A stretch of 64,000 bases of DNA. It comes from Xiphias gladius (Eukaryota; Chordata; Actinopteri; Istiophoriformes; Xiphiidae). How positions within the stretch are numbered: the first letter of the stretch is position 1; each line of letters opens with the position of its first letter. The position numbers and the translations under genes are program-made. The stretch covers positions 23,519,501-23,583,500 of the forward strand of contig NC_053400.1 of the NCBI RefSeq assembly GCF_016859285.1, read 5' to 3'. The notes beneath the pieces were generated by a model. That model was not told where the DNA came from. It saw nothing but the letters and a program-made list of their open reading frames with translations, and searched no databases. This document shows, piece by piece, positions 54,412-64,000 of this stretch.

Positions 54412-54915
54412 AGAACTGCAACGATTAATCGATTAACGGATTAGTCAATTGAAAGAAAATAAATCAGTATCTATGTTGATAATTGATTAAATGTTCAAGA
54501 AATTTTCAAGCAACAATGCCAAACATTTGAAGACTCTAGGTTCTCAAATGTGAGATTCTGGACGATTTGGTCGACTGACAAAACAAGACATTTAATGACG
54601 TCGCATTGGGCCCAGTGATGTTGTAATGGGATTTTCTTACTGTTTTCTAATGTTTTGTGGATTTGATTAATCTAGACAATTAGAGCTGCAACAATTGGTT
54701 GATTAATCGATCGGAAAAAAAATTAATTAGCAACTATGTTAATAGTCAAGTAATCATTTTAGTCATCTTTTAAGCAAAAAATATCAAACGCTTACTGTGT
54801 CTAGCTTCTCAAATGTGAATTTAATCCTTTTCTTTATCAAAAATGATAATAGACTGAATATTGCTGGATCTTGGACTGTGATATTTATCTCTGTAATGTG
54901 GTGGAGTTTGAAGTA
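54412..54915 (+). repeat. Two tandem ATTAATCGATTAAT-family repeats
   Basis: The first runs from GAACTGCAACGATTAATCG (54413) to about 54685, and a second begins TTAGAGCTGCAACAATTGG (54680) and ends near 54915. Head-to-tail order is unusual among the copies here. Confidence 0.65.
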
Positions 54916-55308
54916 TGAAGTGGCATTTAATGACAATAATCAAGTAAAGTACAATCTGTAATTAAGTACAGTACTTGTGTAAATTTACTATCCACCACTG
55001 CTCTGCACTAAGGCTTTGACTGGTTATCGTTCTTGGTTACTAAAAATCTTAAGGTTGCATGTAAATATTTGAATTATAAATACAAACAGCTGAATAACAA
55101 ACATGTAAATGCAATGTAAACTGGGAAAAAAAACTACATTAAAAATCAAAACAGCCATGAGTAACATAACACAAAGCCGAACACACACCCCAGACACACC
55201 AGGAAACAATTCACTTGTTCGGTATCCCAAACACAGATTACTCAGTCCTTCTCACTGATCATATCAATGCAAACAGATAGATCTAAGAGAAAAAAAGCAG
55301 CAACTACC

Positions 55309-55590
55309 TGCGAAATATGTGCACTGTCCTGGCTCTTCACTCCACTCCACGTCTGAAGGAGAGGCAGAAGAAGAAGACGGGAACAATCATGTTGTTGTGC
55401 CGCAGCAGCAGCAGCACCACCACCACCACCACCACCGACACCCCTCCTCTCCTGCCACATAGCTGAAGTCGATGCAGGCGTTCACCGGTTCACTTGGCGA
55501 CCAACTTCGTGTTTACTCCGATCCGCGTCCGTCGTTAACATTATCCGAGCTAGCAAAGGGGAGGCTAACGTTACTGCGCCCAGGTAAGCA
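55309..55590. promoter_or_regulatory. CpG-rich bidirectional promoter candidate with non-coding first exons
   Basis: This is the most CpG-dense short stretch in the window. On the minus strand a leader would end GCAG at 55309 before the donor GTAGTT and could splice to the acceptor at about 52505 of the first tmco3 coding exon. On the plus strand GCGCCCAG followed by GTAAGC gives a strong donor at 55583. It also carries a CAG/CAC triplet run at 55403-55437. All of this is inferred from motifs. Confidence 0.45.
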
Positions 55591-55632
55591 AGAATGCTTT
55601 TGATGAAATCACCTATTGCGAGTTCAGTTTTA

Positions 55633-55637
<5 letters not shown>

Positions 55638-55706
<69 letters not shown>
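55638..55706. repeat. (GT)34 microsatellite
   Basis: Near-perfect array just downstream of the plus-strand donor at 55583. Confidence 0.95.
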
Positions 55707-55708
<2 letters not shown>

Positions 55709-55777
55709 ATAAAGTTCAACCTCTTTTCTCTCTTGGTGCTGAAAGCAAAGCGAAGTTAGTCCTCAAATTCCTCCGAG

Positions 55778-55778
<1 letters not shown>

Positions 55779-55811
<33 letters not shown>

Positions 55812-55860
55812 AACTAACTAACTAACTATCTCTCTCACTCACTCACTCACTCACTCACTC
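55779..55860. repeat. Compound tetranucleotide array (CTGT)(CTCT)(CTAA)(CACT)
   Basis: Four different tetranucleotide motifs, mostly starting CT, follow one another without spacer. Confidence 0.9.
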
Positions 55861-56085
55861 TACCATGATAACACAACCATACAGCTACCACAACTTGGCT
55901 AACGTTAGCAAAGAAAGAGCTGTGTACGTTCACAGTTTCTCATCGAGACGTTTCATAATGAAACGTTAACGCAAACCGCAGCTAAAACTGTTCAACAACT
56001 GCTCTGTTTTTCTGAATATAATTACGTCGATGTAATTTAGATCCATCTTCCGATTACTTCCTAAACATGTTTATCAGATTTGATA

Positions 56086-56497
56086 TGGGAGTTGTAGTTT
56101 TCAGGTGTTACGTTTTTCCGCTCGACATTGTCAAGTGCTTTAAATTGTAACAGCTGTTCTCGGGTTAATTTTTACTTAGACACATCTAAACAGTTCTTTG
56201 ACATTACATGGTTTCTTTTAAATGACAACAACGTAATTTAAACTAGTTCAACACTGAACGTTCTTGCTCTAAACCATAGACTGTATATACAAAACTCTAA
56301 ATTAATATATTTAGCGTGTGTTCATGTAAAATTGTTATAGTGGACCCTTTAACAGTCCCAGTGAGAGTTGTGTTAATTAATAATAAAGCATATATTTTGC
56401 CAAAACAGTTGTCTACTAATGCAGAAAGTTATTAAGCTAAGTTTATCCTCGACACGGGGCCTGTGCGATTGCAGCGCAACAGAACTACAATTCCCAT
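56086..56497. promoter_or_regulatory. Two ZNF143/SBS-type motifs in the dcun1d2 promoter
   Basis: ACTACAATTCCCAT is at 56484-56497 on the plus strand, and TGGGAGTTGTAGTTT, the same motif inverted, is at 56086-56100. The core ACTACAATTCC matches the well-known ZNF143/Staf binding sequence of housekeeping promoters. A GCGCATGTGC sequence resembling an NRF1 site follows at about 56534-56543. The nearer motif is about 95 bases upstream of the start codon. Confidence 0.5.
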
Positions 56498-56589
56498 GAA
56501 AACAGCGCCCTTACAGTAGCGCATTATTTTTCGCGCATGTGCACCAGGGGAAATTGGATATCAAGTTGGGCAAAACAGCGGGTGATAAA

Positions 56590-59500
56590 ATGGTAGGTAA
56601 GACTAAAAAACTGAGAAACCGGGACAGTTCTGTAGCCCCGTTAAACAAGTCTGAAAACCGATAACGGCTGTCATTTAACGTTATGGGGACACACCAGTAC
56701 GGGGGATCGGAGTGCCCTGAGCCAAGTGTCGCATTGTCAGGCTGATGTGTGTCGGGACTGTGAGGGAGATGGAAGGTCAGTTGCTGGTATTTTGAGAGAC
56801 CCGGACACTTGCAGCACGTACCTTTCCCTTTTTGGTAGCTCGCCTATGCTGCTGCTGCCCCGTGTCAGGAGAGAGCCTGCTGGATCAAAGGCTCTCCCCC
56901 CCCTCCTCCTCCTCCTCCTCCTCTTCCCAGGAAAACTGGGTCGCCAAACACTGGTCTGTCACCGTTATTGCTGTTTGATCATCGGGTGGGTCAGGTTGGC
57001 AGCTCTGCAAAGACGTGCAGTCCTCCCGATGACTGTCTATATTTAATTAACACGAGGTATTTTTGTGAACTAACGGAACCTTGTGGAAGTGACAGCGTTT
57101 TCGTTTCCCTTGATGCACTTATACTAATATACACAGTATGCTGTTGCACGCATGGTATGAGTCTTACTTTTTTTAATTCGCAGATTTTATAGTCATGACA
57201 CGTGTTATTTGAGTATAATCCACATCCAGCTATTTTTGCAAACGGATTAATTACAGGAACTAGTTTGCAGCCAGCAGATGTTAATGGAAATTAAATCTTT
57301 GCACTCTTATTCAAATATTCAAAATGTTAAGAATGTTTGTGTAAAAATGTTGATGTGCAGCCTCAGATCCACACGCATGTCTCTGCATCCCATTTACCAA
57401 AGGCTGGATTACCAACCGGGCAGAGCGGGCATTTGTCCTAGGGCCCCAAAACCCGATGGGGTTTTGAAGGCCCCATGGTTGTCTTTGATGAGCAGTTCCT
57501 TTTATGGCAATTTGATCATTTGCAAATTTGTTTAGTAATATCCACGACTAAATCAAAAGAGAAAGTTTAAAAAAAAGAAAAAGAAAAAAGAAGACAGAGC
57601 CTCCTGCTGTGTTACATTTTCTTGAGGCACTGTCTTCTAAAGGGGCCAAGTGTCAAAATGTAGCTTTAATACTTTTAATATTGCAGTTGATATTGTGACT
57701 ACATGATGCATATTTTTAAACAAATTTGCATTTAAACAGATTTTCAAAGCTAACTGACTCACAGCACACCTTGTGCAGGTAATATTCCAGCGTAGGGGAG
57801 TTTGCCCTGACGGGTTACTCCAACCCTCTACTGACCTGTGTGCCGCCAACTTACTTTACAGCACAAGTTGAAGTCATCGCAGAAGGACAAGGTTCGGCAG
57901 TTCATGTCCTTCACACAGGCCGGGGAGAGGACAGCCGTGTACTGCCTGACGCAGAATGACTGGAAACTAGAAGTCGCCACAGACAACTACTTCCAAAACC
58001 CAGACCTCTACTACAAAGAATCCATGAAAACCTCAGTTGATCGCAAGAAGCTGGAGCAGCTCTACAACAGATACAAAGGTGAGTGTTTCAAAACTACTGC
58101 TAATATCAGCACAGTCTGCTTTTGTCGTGTCTTTTACACTTGTGCATTGTTTTGCTCACTCTTTCTTTGCAGACCCCCAGGATGAGAACAAGATAGGCAT
58201 AGATGGGATCCAGCAGTTCTGTGATGACCTGACCCTGGACCCAGCTAGCATGAGCATACTTGTGGTGGCGTGGAAGTTCAGGGCGGCCACACAGTGCGAG
58301 TTCAGCAGGAAAGAGTTCCTGGATGGCATGGCTGAGCTAGGGTGAGCAACACAGATACTGAAATCTGCAACAATCACAGATGCTACTGCATTCTTAAAAC
58401 AGCAATAGTTTTTAAAAAAAAACAACACATTAATGAAAGTGTTTTATTGAGGTGTGTAAACAAAATAGTAAGAAGCTGTAAAAGTTGATAGATATGTGTA
58501 CGAAAAAAGTTTAAAATGGGTTACATGCAAACATACATGATCAGAAACCTAAGATTTTGTTGGGTCATTTTCTTCATGCAGTTCACTACTATTGACAATA
58601 ACAGGATTTCGGAAGTTTGATTTGTTGTCTGTTCGTCCTCAATATCTCCTCCAGCTGCGACAGCCCTGAAAAACTCAAGGCGATCCTTCCCAGACTAGAG
58701 CAGGAGCTGAAAGACACAGGGAAGTTCAAAGACTTCTACCAGTTTACCTTCAATTTTGCCAAGAACCCCGGCCAGAAAGGTTTAGGTAAGCCTAAGAACT
58801 GAACATGTAGGACAGACTCTTTACAAATTTTCACCCAAAAAATCCCTGCCATTTTCCAATGGTTCATCTGTATTTTAATCAAAAATACAGAATACCCACT
58901 TTTAAAAGTTCTTTACTTTCTTCCCTAGACCTAGAGATGGCTGTGGCTTACTGGAATCTAGTTCTCACCGGTCGCTTCAAGTTCTTGGATCTCTGGAACC
59001 GGTTCCTGCTGGTGAGTGTGGAAATATTTGTCTTTGTGCGTGCGTAAGTATGATATTTGAAGTTTATGATAGGTTTTCCATGAAATTGTAAGTATGTTTT
59101 GTCCAATCAATACATAAACTTCAACAACAATTAAAAGTTATTTTAACTTTAATAAAAGTAATATGTATTATAATGTTAAACTTTTCCTGTTACTTTGCCA
59201 CATTCAGGAGCATCACAAGCGATCAATTCCCAAGGACACATGGAACCTCCTCTTGGACTTTGGCAATATGATTGCAGATGACATGTCAAACTATGACGAG
59301 GAAGGTGAGCTTATTAAAGACTTTGGGATAAAGTCAGTCTATGGTGAAAGAACATCGGTGGTCACATTAAAATGCAAGCTGATGAGATCAGAGATCAGTT
59401 GATCTCTGATTATGTCAGACTATGGCAAATGTTAAGTAAATACCTGAAACTGATTCACCCAATCAAAGTCTTATAACTTGCTTGAAGGGGATCTATAACA

Positions 59501-60155
59501 TGTTGAATTGATATAAAATCCAATCAGTCAGTCAGTCAGCACACGAGGTGCCCTACCTTCTTGTTGGAGGTTGTTGGTGCTGTGTACAGCCTGTGATGAA
59601 GACTGCAGACACTACTCAGGTCTGGAAAACGTTCCACAGCTGTTTTTACCTAACAAGATGCTGGAGCTGATCATCAGTCAAAGATAATGCAATAAAAGAC
59701 AGTGCTCTTTGTAGTAAAGACTTTAAAGGTTCATTGTTGACATTGGAAATGGTACTAATTTTATAATATTTATTTCAAAAAAGTATCTGGCCTCTATCAA
59801 GGAAATTAGAGGTTATTATTTATTTCTGTCTCTTTTTTTGTATTATTTTAATCATGGAAAGCGTGATGACTTGTTTTTGTTGCGGTTTTGTTATGGTATG
59901 GTATGGAAGAACCCCAGGAAAATAGAATCCAGTGTGGCTCAACTTCAGGCCAGCAGGAGGCACTTGTGAATAATTTGGCATGCGGACACCACTTTGATGA
60001 ATTAAGTCATTGCATTAGAATACATTTAGATGAAACTAATATCCTGTTTTGTTTTTTTTCCCCCTCTCTCCTCAGGGGCATGGCCTGTCCTCATAGATGA
60101 CTTTGTGGAGTTTGCTCGACCGATTGTGACAGGGAGTAAACGCAACATGACATAA
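56590..60155 (+). CDS. dcun1d2: DCN1-like protein 2, cullin neddylation co-E3
   Basis: Seven coding exons (56590-56592, 57862-58078, 58173-58341, 58655-58785, 58929-59011, 59208-59304, 60076-60155) join in frame to 259 codons plus TAA, matching human DCUN1D2. The protein scaffolds transfer of NEDD8 from UBE2M to cullins, which activates cullin-RING ubiquitin ligases. A UBA-like region (about 8-45, after [15 protein letters not shown]) precedes the PONY/DCUN1 domain (about 60-248). The cullin-binding DAD patch is present at D211, A235 and D241, the same numbering as in human DCN1. Exon 1 contributes only the initiator Met: ATG directly followed by the donor GTAGGT. I chose it because the exon 2 acceptor abuts CAC AAG TTG in phase and no usable ATG lies there. 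The C-terminus and the tmco3 neighbour favour paralogue 2 over paralogue 1. Confidence 0.94.
56593..57861. other. dcun1d2 intron 1
   Basis: It starts GTAGGTAAG and ends TTTACAG. A (CTC)n run is at 56898-56926. At 57400-57770 lies a repeat shared with atp4b intron 6 (AAGGCTGGATTACCAACCGGG, CAAGTGTCAAAATGTAGC, AAACAAATTTGCATTTAAAC). Confidence 0.6.
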
Positions 60156-60865
60156 TGTTTGTCCCAGCTTCATGCAGCGGATGGAGTTTGTGTTTCTTCC
60201 CATTTTCTTTTTTTCAATTTTTTTTTTTTTTTTTTGAATGAGAATTTTTATACAAATGAGCCAAAAAGAGACTACTTCTCAATAAGCCTGTCTGCAGCTT
60301 GTCGTTAAGATTGTTCTTCCAACCGCATAAGATGCCTTGGTTATACCTGGAAAACCCGGAAAACCAGTTCAGAGAGGGAAGCAGGAGGGAAATCAGCAGG
60401 AGAGAGATGACGTGTTTTTTTTTTTTTTTTTTTTTGGGGTTTTTTTTTGGTTGTTTGCTGGCAAGGACAGGCTTTGTAACTGCAACAAGGAAATAATGGG
60501 TACCTAAAACTCGTCACCCATGGGCAAATCACCAATGGGTGCGGCTTTGAACTGCTGCTGTGGACTTGGCTCACTGACCTGTGCCCTTGGCACAGTGAGG
60601 AGGGACATTAAGAGTGAGCTTCTAGCACATGCAGAGGATTAAGTTATAGATGCAGTATGATGTGGCCTCTTACCTTGTCGATTGTGAATGGAACCATGTG
60701 TTGAAATGTGCATGTTTTTGTCAGCTAGGTTGAAGCAGTGCCATGGATGCTGAGGAGGAAAAAAAGAATCTACATGATTTTCACTGAGATTGCGAATGTG
60801 TAGCTCTCTAACAATCACACTGAGAGTGGAGAAAAAGTGTGCTTGCTTGTTATTGTATGCTTGTA

Positions 60866-60868
<3 letters not shown>

Positions 60869-60904
<36 letters not shown>
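60869..60904. repeat. (GT)18 microsatellite
   Basis: Array within the probable dcun1d2 3' untranslated region, followed by an imperfect GTGTGTTGTG tail. Confidence 0.9.
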
Positions 60905-60907
<3 letters not shown>

Positions 60908-62808
60908 TGTGTGTGTTGTGTGGGTTTTTTGGGGGAGTTAAACATATTGCCTCTTTTACAATACAATACTAAATATTTTCATTTGGTTTTATTAATATAA
61001 GAAGTTAAGAAATTATTCATCTTTACTGAGCGACAGTGAAAAAGTTCAGATCCACATTTTGTATTCAGACTGAGGATTGGACAGAGCAGCATGCTATCAG
61101 AGCTCAGCACCAGCAGAATCGCTATTGTTACAGTTGTAAAATACTGTACTCATAGAAATAAGCAGACATTCAGTTTTAGGAAAACAAAAAAAATGTATAT
61201 CTGAGAAAATAGGTAATGACATTTATAATCCTTAGAACATAAGAAGCATTTACAGTAGGATCCTCATTTTAAAATGCTATTGCATTACATTTGTTAGCTT
61301 TAGTTTCTTTAGTTTTGCAGTGTGTAAACCTCTGTACGTAAAGAGAAACTGACTGGCACATTGACTGTTTTCTATTATCCAGGTGATGATGACTTGCCAA
61401 TTCTGCAAACTGCACTGATTTACACTTGTTCTTTTGTTTTAGGATTTTTTTTTTCTTTTTTTAATATCAGGCAGAAGTATATCCAGCTACAGAGCTACTG
61501 AGTTTACATGACAGTAGATTTCACCTACATGCTAGACCTTTTAAAATGAGCATCTACATCCCAGCCAAGAGTATTTTAACTGTTTGTTTACACTGCCTGA
61601 GGTTTTAGTCTGTTGCTTTTCATGTATTTTCAACTGTAGGGCAATGGTGGTGTGTTAAAGTAACATAGAACTACTACAGAAAATAACATGTCACTTAAAG
61701 AACACTGCTTGTGCTGCCGTCAATGGGTGACTGTGCAGCACAGTATTTCTCAGTCTACTACAGTCCAGTGCTACATCATAGCTAGATGTGGTCACAAGTA
61801 TACGAGAACACCTGAACAAATCCCGCTGTGATCACAGATGTGATCAGAAGACTTGAGCTTTCAACCCATAGAGGTCAGTGCAGCAATGCATTTCTTCCAT
61901 GGAAGATTTATCGTTGCTCTTTAAGTGTAACTATAAACACTAAGCAACTCTGTATATCCTAAATGTGTCCCGTTTCTTGGATAAAGAATGCAACAGAAGG
62001 TAGAGGCTCAGACGCCAGTTGGCTGGCAGCAGGCGGCGCCCTGTACTTACATCAGTATTAGCCATGCATTCTGTGCTAAACAGCCACGAGTTACGCTGAT
62101 CTCGTTCTCCCAATTGCTGTTGTCACCATGATAAAACCTTTGCCACAGGAACTGAGGATAGATTATTTTCCTCTCAACAGACAATTGCAGGGCAAATGAT
62201 TACCTTTTATTAGTTATTAAATTGAAAAATTTTACGTTTTCATATTTATGTAAACATAAGTCATAAACTATATTGGTGTTCATGAATGTGGACTCTAATC
62301 AGGATGGAAGTTTATTATGACTTCTGTCCCAGATTGAATGCAGAGGAATGGCAAAGAAGTCAGCTTCATGATGACTGTAAAACAGTCAGTGTAGGAGCTG
62401 GTAAATATGTCATGTTGTTCATCTTTGTAACTAAACAAGTTAGATATGTGTTGGTTCAACGAAATGTACGAACTTTCAGTGCTGTTAAAGTTGTGTGTGA
62501 ACCTATGATGGCCAAGACAGCGAGAGGGTGTGAAACACTTTTCCCCAAGCGATCGTTGTGGATCTTTACGATCTGACGTCAACTGTGGTTCAGGAGCAAG
62601 AAGATGTGACGTCTTTCTGTATTCAGTATTCTAATATGGTACATTTGAGACGTTTTTATCTGTCAAATGTGTGGTCAACTGTTTCTAGTCATGCAGATCA
62701 TTCTTATCAAAACAGTATTATTTTTGCTGGCAAGAAAACAGGTATTTACAGAATAATATGTATTGGCACAGAAGCATATCATACATTGTTTACTTCAAGA
62801 AAGTTGTC

Positions 62809-62814
62809 AATAAA
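62809..62814 (+). terminator. Candidate dcun1d2 polyadenylation signal AATAAA
   Basis: TCAATAAAGCATGTTGTTTTT has the hexamer followed by a GT/T-rich element, the usual arrangement of a cleavage site. Confidence 0.4.
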
Positions 62815-62835
62815 GCATGTTGTTTTTATCAGTCT

Positions 62836-64000
62836 TGTAAAAGATGTACTTCTGCCTACCGAGTACAGCAGTTCCTTCTGACGACAAACATTCGCTGTTT
62901 TGTCAGAAACGCCCTGAGCTGGCGGTTAGTTTAAGATATTGAATGCAAATGTCTTGTGCTGAACTCGGTATCCCGATATTAATATTTTTCTGAAATCAGT
63001 ATGAATCACAACATGGCAAATGTTTGCAAAATTGCAGGTAAAATATACGACTTGATCTTCAGTGCGATGACCTGTGTTATGTGTTTCATCAAAAAAATCT
63101 CTTCACTCCAGTAAAAACAAGAACTTCCGTAACTGATAATTAATTTGGTTTGGTTAACAGTGTTAAGTAAAACTGTTACAATACCACTAACAGTTCAAAA
63201 TGTTAATATTGAGTGTGTGTTATTATACTGTGCTCAATGCAGAAGTTGTTCATGTCCTATGGAGGCCCAGGAGTCAGCAGGTTTTTATCCGGGCCAAACA
63301 CTGGCTGACTTCTGAGATATGCAAACTACATGTCAGCAGTGAAGGGAACAAAAAAATCTCCGTATTCCTGCTGAGAACTGCTACCCTTCAGTGTGTGTTT
63401 GAGAGTGTATGTAAAATGTCAGCTTGGTAACAGTTGTCCCTTATCAAGTTGCATTCCTGCTGCATAGCATCATCATTATTGGCTCTTCTGGTAATACCTT
63501 GTCTACTGTTACTCTGAGTATGTTTAAGGCTACATTCACCTACAGACAAATGGGCACGTGAAAGGTGTATAAAGGGTCGGGAGTAACAGATTTGTGAAAT
63601 TTGCGCGACTCAAAATGGGTAAACCTGCGGCACCGTTTGAAGACGAGGATTAAAGGAAGTGTGAGGGAGGGGAACTCTTGGATACAGTGCACGTAACTGG
63701 AGAGTAGATTAGCTGATGTCAGGGGAGGAGATGATTCATAAAAAAAGTTTAAAATAGTGAGGATTAGAGAGGCTCATGGAGTGGGTTGGGGGCATCAGTT
63801 GGGATGATGTTCCATTCTTACCCTCCTCCCATGGGGTGGGTGGGATGTCAACAAGGTATTGGACCAGCTGACAGGCTTGCACTCCAGCCACGCAGCACAT
63901 TAGCATCTTTTCCAGTGTGTCCAGCCCCCATCTACCCCCCCCCACATCCAGCCATCCAGCTTTTAGGCGTCGGGGCCATGGGGATTGCCTTTTTAGGAGA
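62836..64000. other. Intergenic sequence at the right edge
   Basis: No exon can be supported. In mammals ADPRHL1 follows DCUN1D2 on the same strand, so its orthologue might start beyond 64000. GC content rises after about 63760. Confidence 0.5.

Larger units (their letters stand above)
52449..56589. other. Divergent region between tmco3 and dcun1d2
   Basis: The interval of 4.1 kb between start codons holds: a repeat fragment at 52625-52750, a CA array at 53771-53840, a TACTCAAGTAC-family copy at 54040-54340, tandem ATTAATCGATTAAT-family copies at 54412-54915, a GC-rich promoter-like zone at 55320-55590, a GT array at 55638-55706, mixed tetranucleotide arrays at 55779-55860, and the dcun1d2 proximal promoter. 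Confidence 0.6.
60156..62835 (+). other. Probable dcun1d2 3' untranslated region
   Basis: No exon of another gene is evident. The AATAAA at 62809-62814 is a plausible end of the transcript, giving a leaderless 3' tail of about 2.7 kb with poly(T) runs (60224, 60418) and a GT array at 60869-60904. Shorter isoforms are possible. Confidence 0.4.

Noticed and set aside
57838-57861. ATG-like alternative start for dcun1d2 just upstream of exon 2
   Set aside because: The nearby start-like triplets precede the TTTACAG acceptor and would lie in the intron. The single-codon exon 1 at 56590 gives the family N-terminus in phase.
63736-63945. Minus-strand 69-residue frame near the right edge, possible exon of the next gene
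   Set aside because: No resemblance to ADPRHL1 or another expected neighbour, wrong strand for ADPRHL1, and no clear splice sites.

Overview
This window is vertebrate nuclear DNA, and almost certainly from a stomach-bearing teleost fish, probably a spiny-rayed one. It holds five multi-exon genes with canonical GT-AG introns. The gaps are packed with CA/TG microsatellites, Tc1-like transposon relics, LINE fragments and several dispersed repeat families of the kind common in percomorph genomes. There is no sign of operons, prophages, CRISPR arrays or bacterial genes.

Layout: tmem255b (minus strand, start codon at 21845, 3' end running off the left edge), grk1 (minus, 33205 to 24797, complete), atp4b (plus, 35714 to 39596, complete), tmco3 (minus, 52448 to 42505, complete) and dcun1d2 (plus, 56590 to 60155, complete). 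I rebuilt each coding sequence exon by exon. Every junction keeps frame, and the four complete products are 563, 291, 674 and 259 residues, close to the usual lengths of their families. From memory, gene order and relative orientation match human 13q34 (DCUN1D2-TMCO3-TFDP1-ATP4B-GRK1-TMEM255B), except that TFDP1 is missing between atp4b and tmco3. This is conserved synteny, not a functional cluster: a photoreceptor kinase, a gastric proton pump subunit, a predicted cation/proton antiporter, a cullin neddylation factor and an uncharacterised membrane protein sit side by side.

Regulation: grk1 and atp4b are head to head, with about 2.5 kb between start codons, including a roughly 1 kb repeat with inverted ends. 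tmco3 and dcun1d2 are also head to head; their 4.1 kb interval contains a CpG-rich promoter-like zone, two ZNF143-type motifs and candidate non-coding first exons. The dcun1d2 start codon is the last codon of its own first exon.

I see no convincing new biological system. The observations most worth a second look concern splicing: UG repeats against the acceptors of tmco3 exons 7 and 8, a GTGA array fused to the tmco3 exon 5 donor, and a Tc1-like element about 17 bases from the tmem255b exon 5 donor. An intact atp4b is also informative about the animal.
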